Source: Oceanospirillum linum (GTDB lineage: Bacteria > Pseudomonadota > Gammaproteobacteria > Pseudomonadales > Halomonadaceae). From it: a stretch of 64,000 nucleotides of DNA. The stretch covers positions 310,001-374,000 of the forward strand of contig NZ_MTSD02000003.1 in NCBI RefSeq assembly GCF_001995095.2, in the 5' to 3' direction. This document shows positions 63,280 to 64,000 of this stretch, in pieces (positions within the stretch are counted from its first letter, which is position 1; every line of letters begins with the position of its first letter). The position numbers and the translations under genes are program-made. The notes beneath the pieces are model-generated. The model was not told the origin of the DNA. It did no database searches and saw nothing but the letters and a program-made list of their open reading frames with translations.

Positions 63280-63555
63280 ATGAGTCAGATGATTTTCTGT
63301 AAAAAATATCAGAAAGACCTTGAAGCCCTGACTATTCCGCCTTTTCCGGGAAAAAAGGGTCAGGAAATTGTTGAAACCGTATCAAAACAGGCCTGGCAGG
63401 AGTGGCTGAAGTACCAGACCATGCTGATTAACGAAAAACATCTTAATATGATGAGCCCGGAAGCCAGAGAGTTCCTGAGTATTGAAATGGACAAATTCTT
63501 TAATAACTCCAAAGATCTTGAACCTGTTGCCGGATATGTACCCCCAGAAAGCTAA
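63280..63555 (+). CDS. yggX: Fe(2+)-trafficking protein YggX
   Basis: 91 aa from the ATG at 63280; the open frame extends upstream over the mutY end and is rejected. Conserved MIFCKKYQKDLEALTIPPFP with the single Cys, then AWQEWLKYQTMLINEKHLNM and MSPEAREFL. Protects Fe-S clusters and helps iron handling; the pairing with the Fe-S enzyme MutY is conserved in gammaproteobacteria. Confidence 0.95.
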   Translation: MSQMIFCKKYQKDLEALTIPPFPGKKGQEIVETVSKQAWQEWLKYQTMLINEKHLNMMSPEAREFLSIEMDKFFNNSKDLEPVAGYVPPES

Positions 63556-63602
63556 AAGGCCATTAAGCGACTGTATTTTTTTAACTTTTCTTGAAAAAAC
63601 AG

Positions 63603-63631
63603 TTGACGAAAAAAAGGCTTTCCTGTTTAAT
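63603..63631 (+). promoter_or_regulatory. tRNA cluster promoter
   Basis: TTGACG (63603-63608), 17-bp spacer, TTTAAT (63626-63631), followed by a GC-rich discriminator (ACGCCTCG), the layout of stringently controlled stable-RNA promoters. About 10 bp before tRNA-Phe. Confidence 0.7.
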
Positions 63632-63641
63632 ACGCCTCGTT

Positions 63642-63717
63642 GGCCGGATAGCTCAGTTGGTAGAGCAGAGGATTGAAAATCCTCGTGTCGGCGGTTCGAT
63701 TCCGTCTCCGGCCACCA
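63642..63717 (+). tRNA. tRNA-Phe (GAA)
   Basis: 76 nt with encoded CCA. Acceptor GGCCGGA/TCCGGCC, anticodon loop TTGAAAA giving GAA, T-arm GGTTCGATTCC. Confidence 0.97.
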
Positions 63718-63726
63718 CTCTTTTGC

Positions 63727-63801
63727 TGGGGTATAGCCAAGCGGTAAGGCACCGGTTTTTGGTATCGGCACTCCCAGGTTCGAATCCTGGTACCCCAGCC
63801 A
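63727..63801 (+). tRNA. tRNA-Gln (TTG)
   Basis: 75 nt with encoded CCA. Acceptor TGGGGTA/TACCCCA, anticodon TTG in GGTTTTTGGTATC, T-arm GGTTCGAATCC. Confidence 0.95.
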
Positions 63802-63837
63802 TATTTGCTTCAAAGCTGCTTTTTTTTGCAAAGCATT

Positions 63838-63913
<76 letters not shown>

Positions 63914-63982
63914 TTTCAGCAAATCTTATTTACTCATAAGCTGATAACTTCATTTGAAGCATGGACTTCATAGTCCACTTGT

Positions 63983-64000
63983 GGCCGGATAGCTCAGTTG
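63983..64000 (+). tRNA. Partial tRNA at the window edge, probably a second tRNA-Phe
   Basis: The last 18 bases are identical to the 5' end of the tRNA-Phe at 63642, including the D-arm AGCTCAGTTG. The anticodon lies beyond the window, so the identity is inferred. A TGGACT-TCAT-AGTCCA hairpin (63962-63977) precedes it. Confidence 0.6.

Overview
The window is chromosomal DNA of a marine-type gammaproteobacterium. Gene content and order resemble Pseudomonas and the Oceanospirillales: gshB-tonB-yqgE-ruvX-pyrR-pyrB-pyrC', secB-grx-rhodanese-gpmI-envC-ctpA-yibQ, hisB-hisH-hisF, asmA-mutY-yggX, and ubiI-ubiH-pepP-ygfB facing zapA-6S RNA-fau. I infer an Oceanospirillaceae-like organism; no 16S rRNA gene is present to confirm it. 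There is no prophage, transposase or CRISPR array. Most of the window is conserved core genome with short accessory insertions.

Layout. 1-6.4 kb: an organic-acid uptake locus, with the start of a TRAP small permease (dctQ) and the binding protein dctP on the minus strand, facing a PdhR-like GntR regulator and a DctB/DctD-type two-component pair. Two perfect PdhR-type palindromes lie in the divergent promoter region. 6.4-12.8 kb: mixed genes (renalase-like flavoprotein, YdjM-like membrane protein, DUF2971 protein, thioesterase, rlmI, an unrecognised AT-rich gene followed by a heavily folded intergenic stretch, YcxB-like protein). 12.9-19.4 kb: ubiquinone hydroxylases, pepP and ygfB, then divergently a small coiled-coil gene, zapA, 6S RNA and fau. 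19.4-28.8 kb: a large MASE1-CHASE-PAS-GGDEF-EAL protein, a 30-residue membrane peptide, ilvA/rpiA, an FAH-family enzyme and a dCache-GGDEF cyclase.

28.8-36.2 kb: an RpoE-ChrR (ECF sigma/zinc anti-sigma) pair divergent from a six-gene lipid-modification operon (COG2907 flavoprotein, DUF1365, CFA-synthase-like methyltransferase, DUF6134-like, SDR, NTF2-like). Both transcription units are preceded by near-identical ECF promoter motifs (TGATCC/T, 18 bp, TAGAA/TAAAG), so the whole block reads as one singlet-oxygen/peroxide-type membrane stress regulon.

36.4-46 kb: cheV, then a long minus-strand housekeeping run that includes a degenerate dihydroorotase (pyrC'), pyrB, a terminator between pyrR and pyrB, tonB, gshB, rsmE, secB and grxC. 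46-52.5 kb: gpmI, envC, ctpA, yibQ and a DUF416 gene on the plus strand. 52.5-59.1 kb: a membrane protein, ydbH-ynbE-ydbL (phospholipid transport to the outer membrane), and hisB-hisH-hisF. hisA is missing from its usual place between hisH and hisF. In its place are two inverted copies of a roughly 105-bp cloverleaf-like repeat, the most unusual structure in the window. 59.3-64 kb: a PanZ-like acetyltransferase, asmA, mutY, yggX and a tRNA cluster (Phe, Gln, Thr and a fourth starting at the edge).
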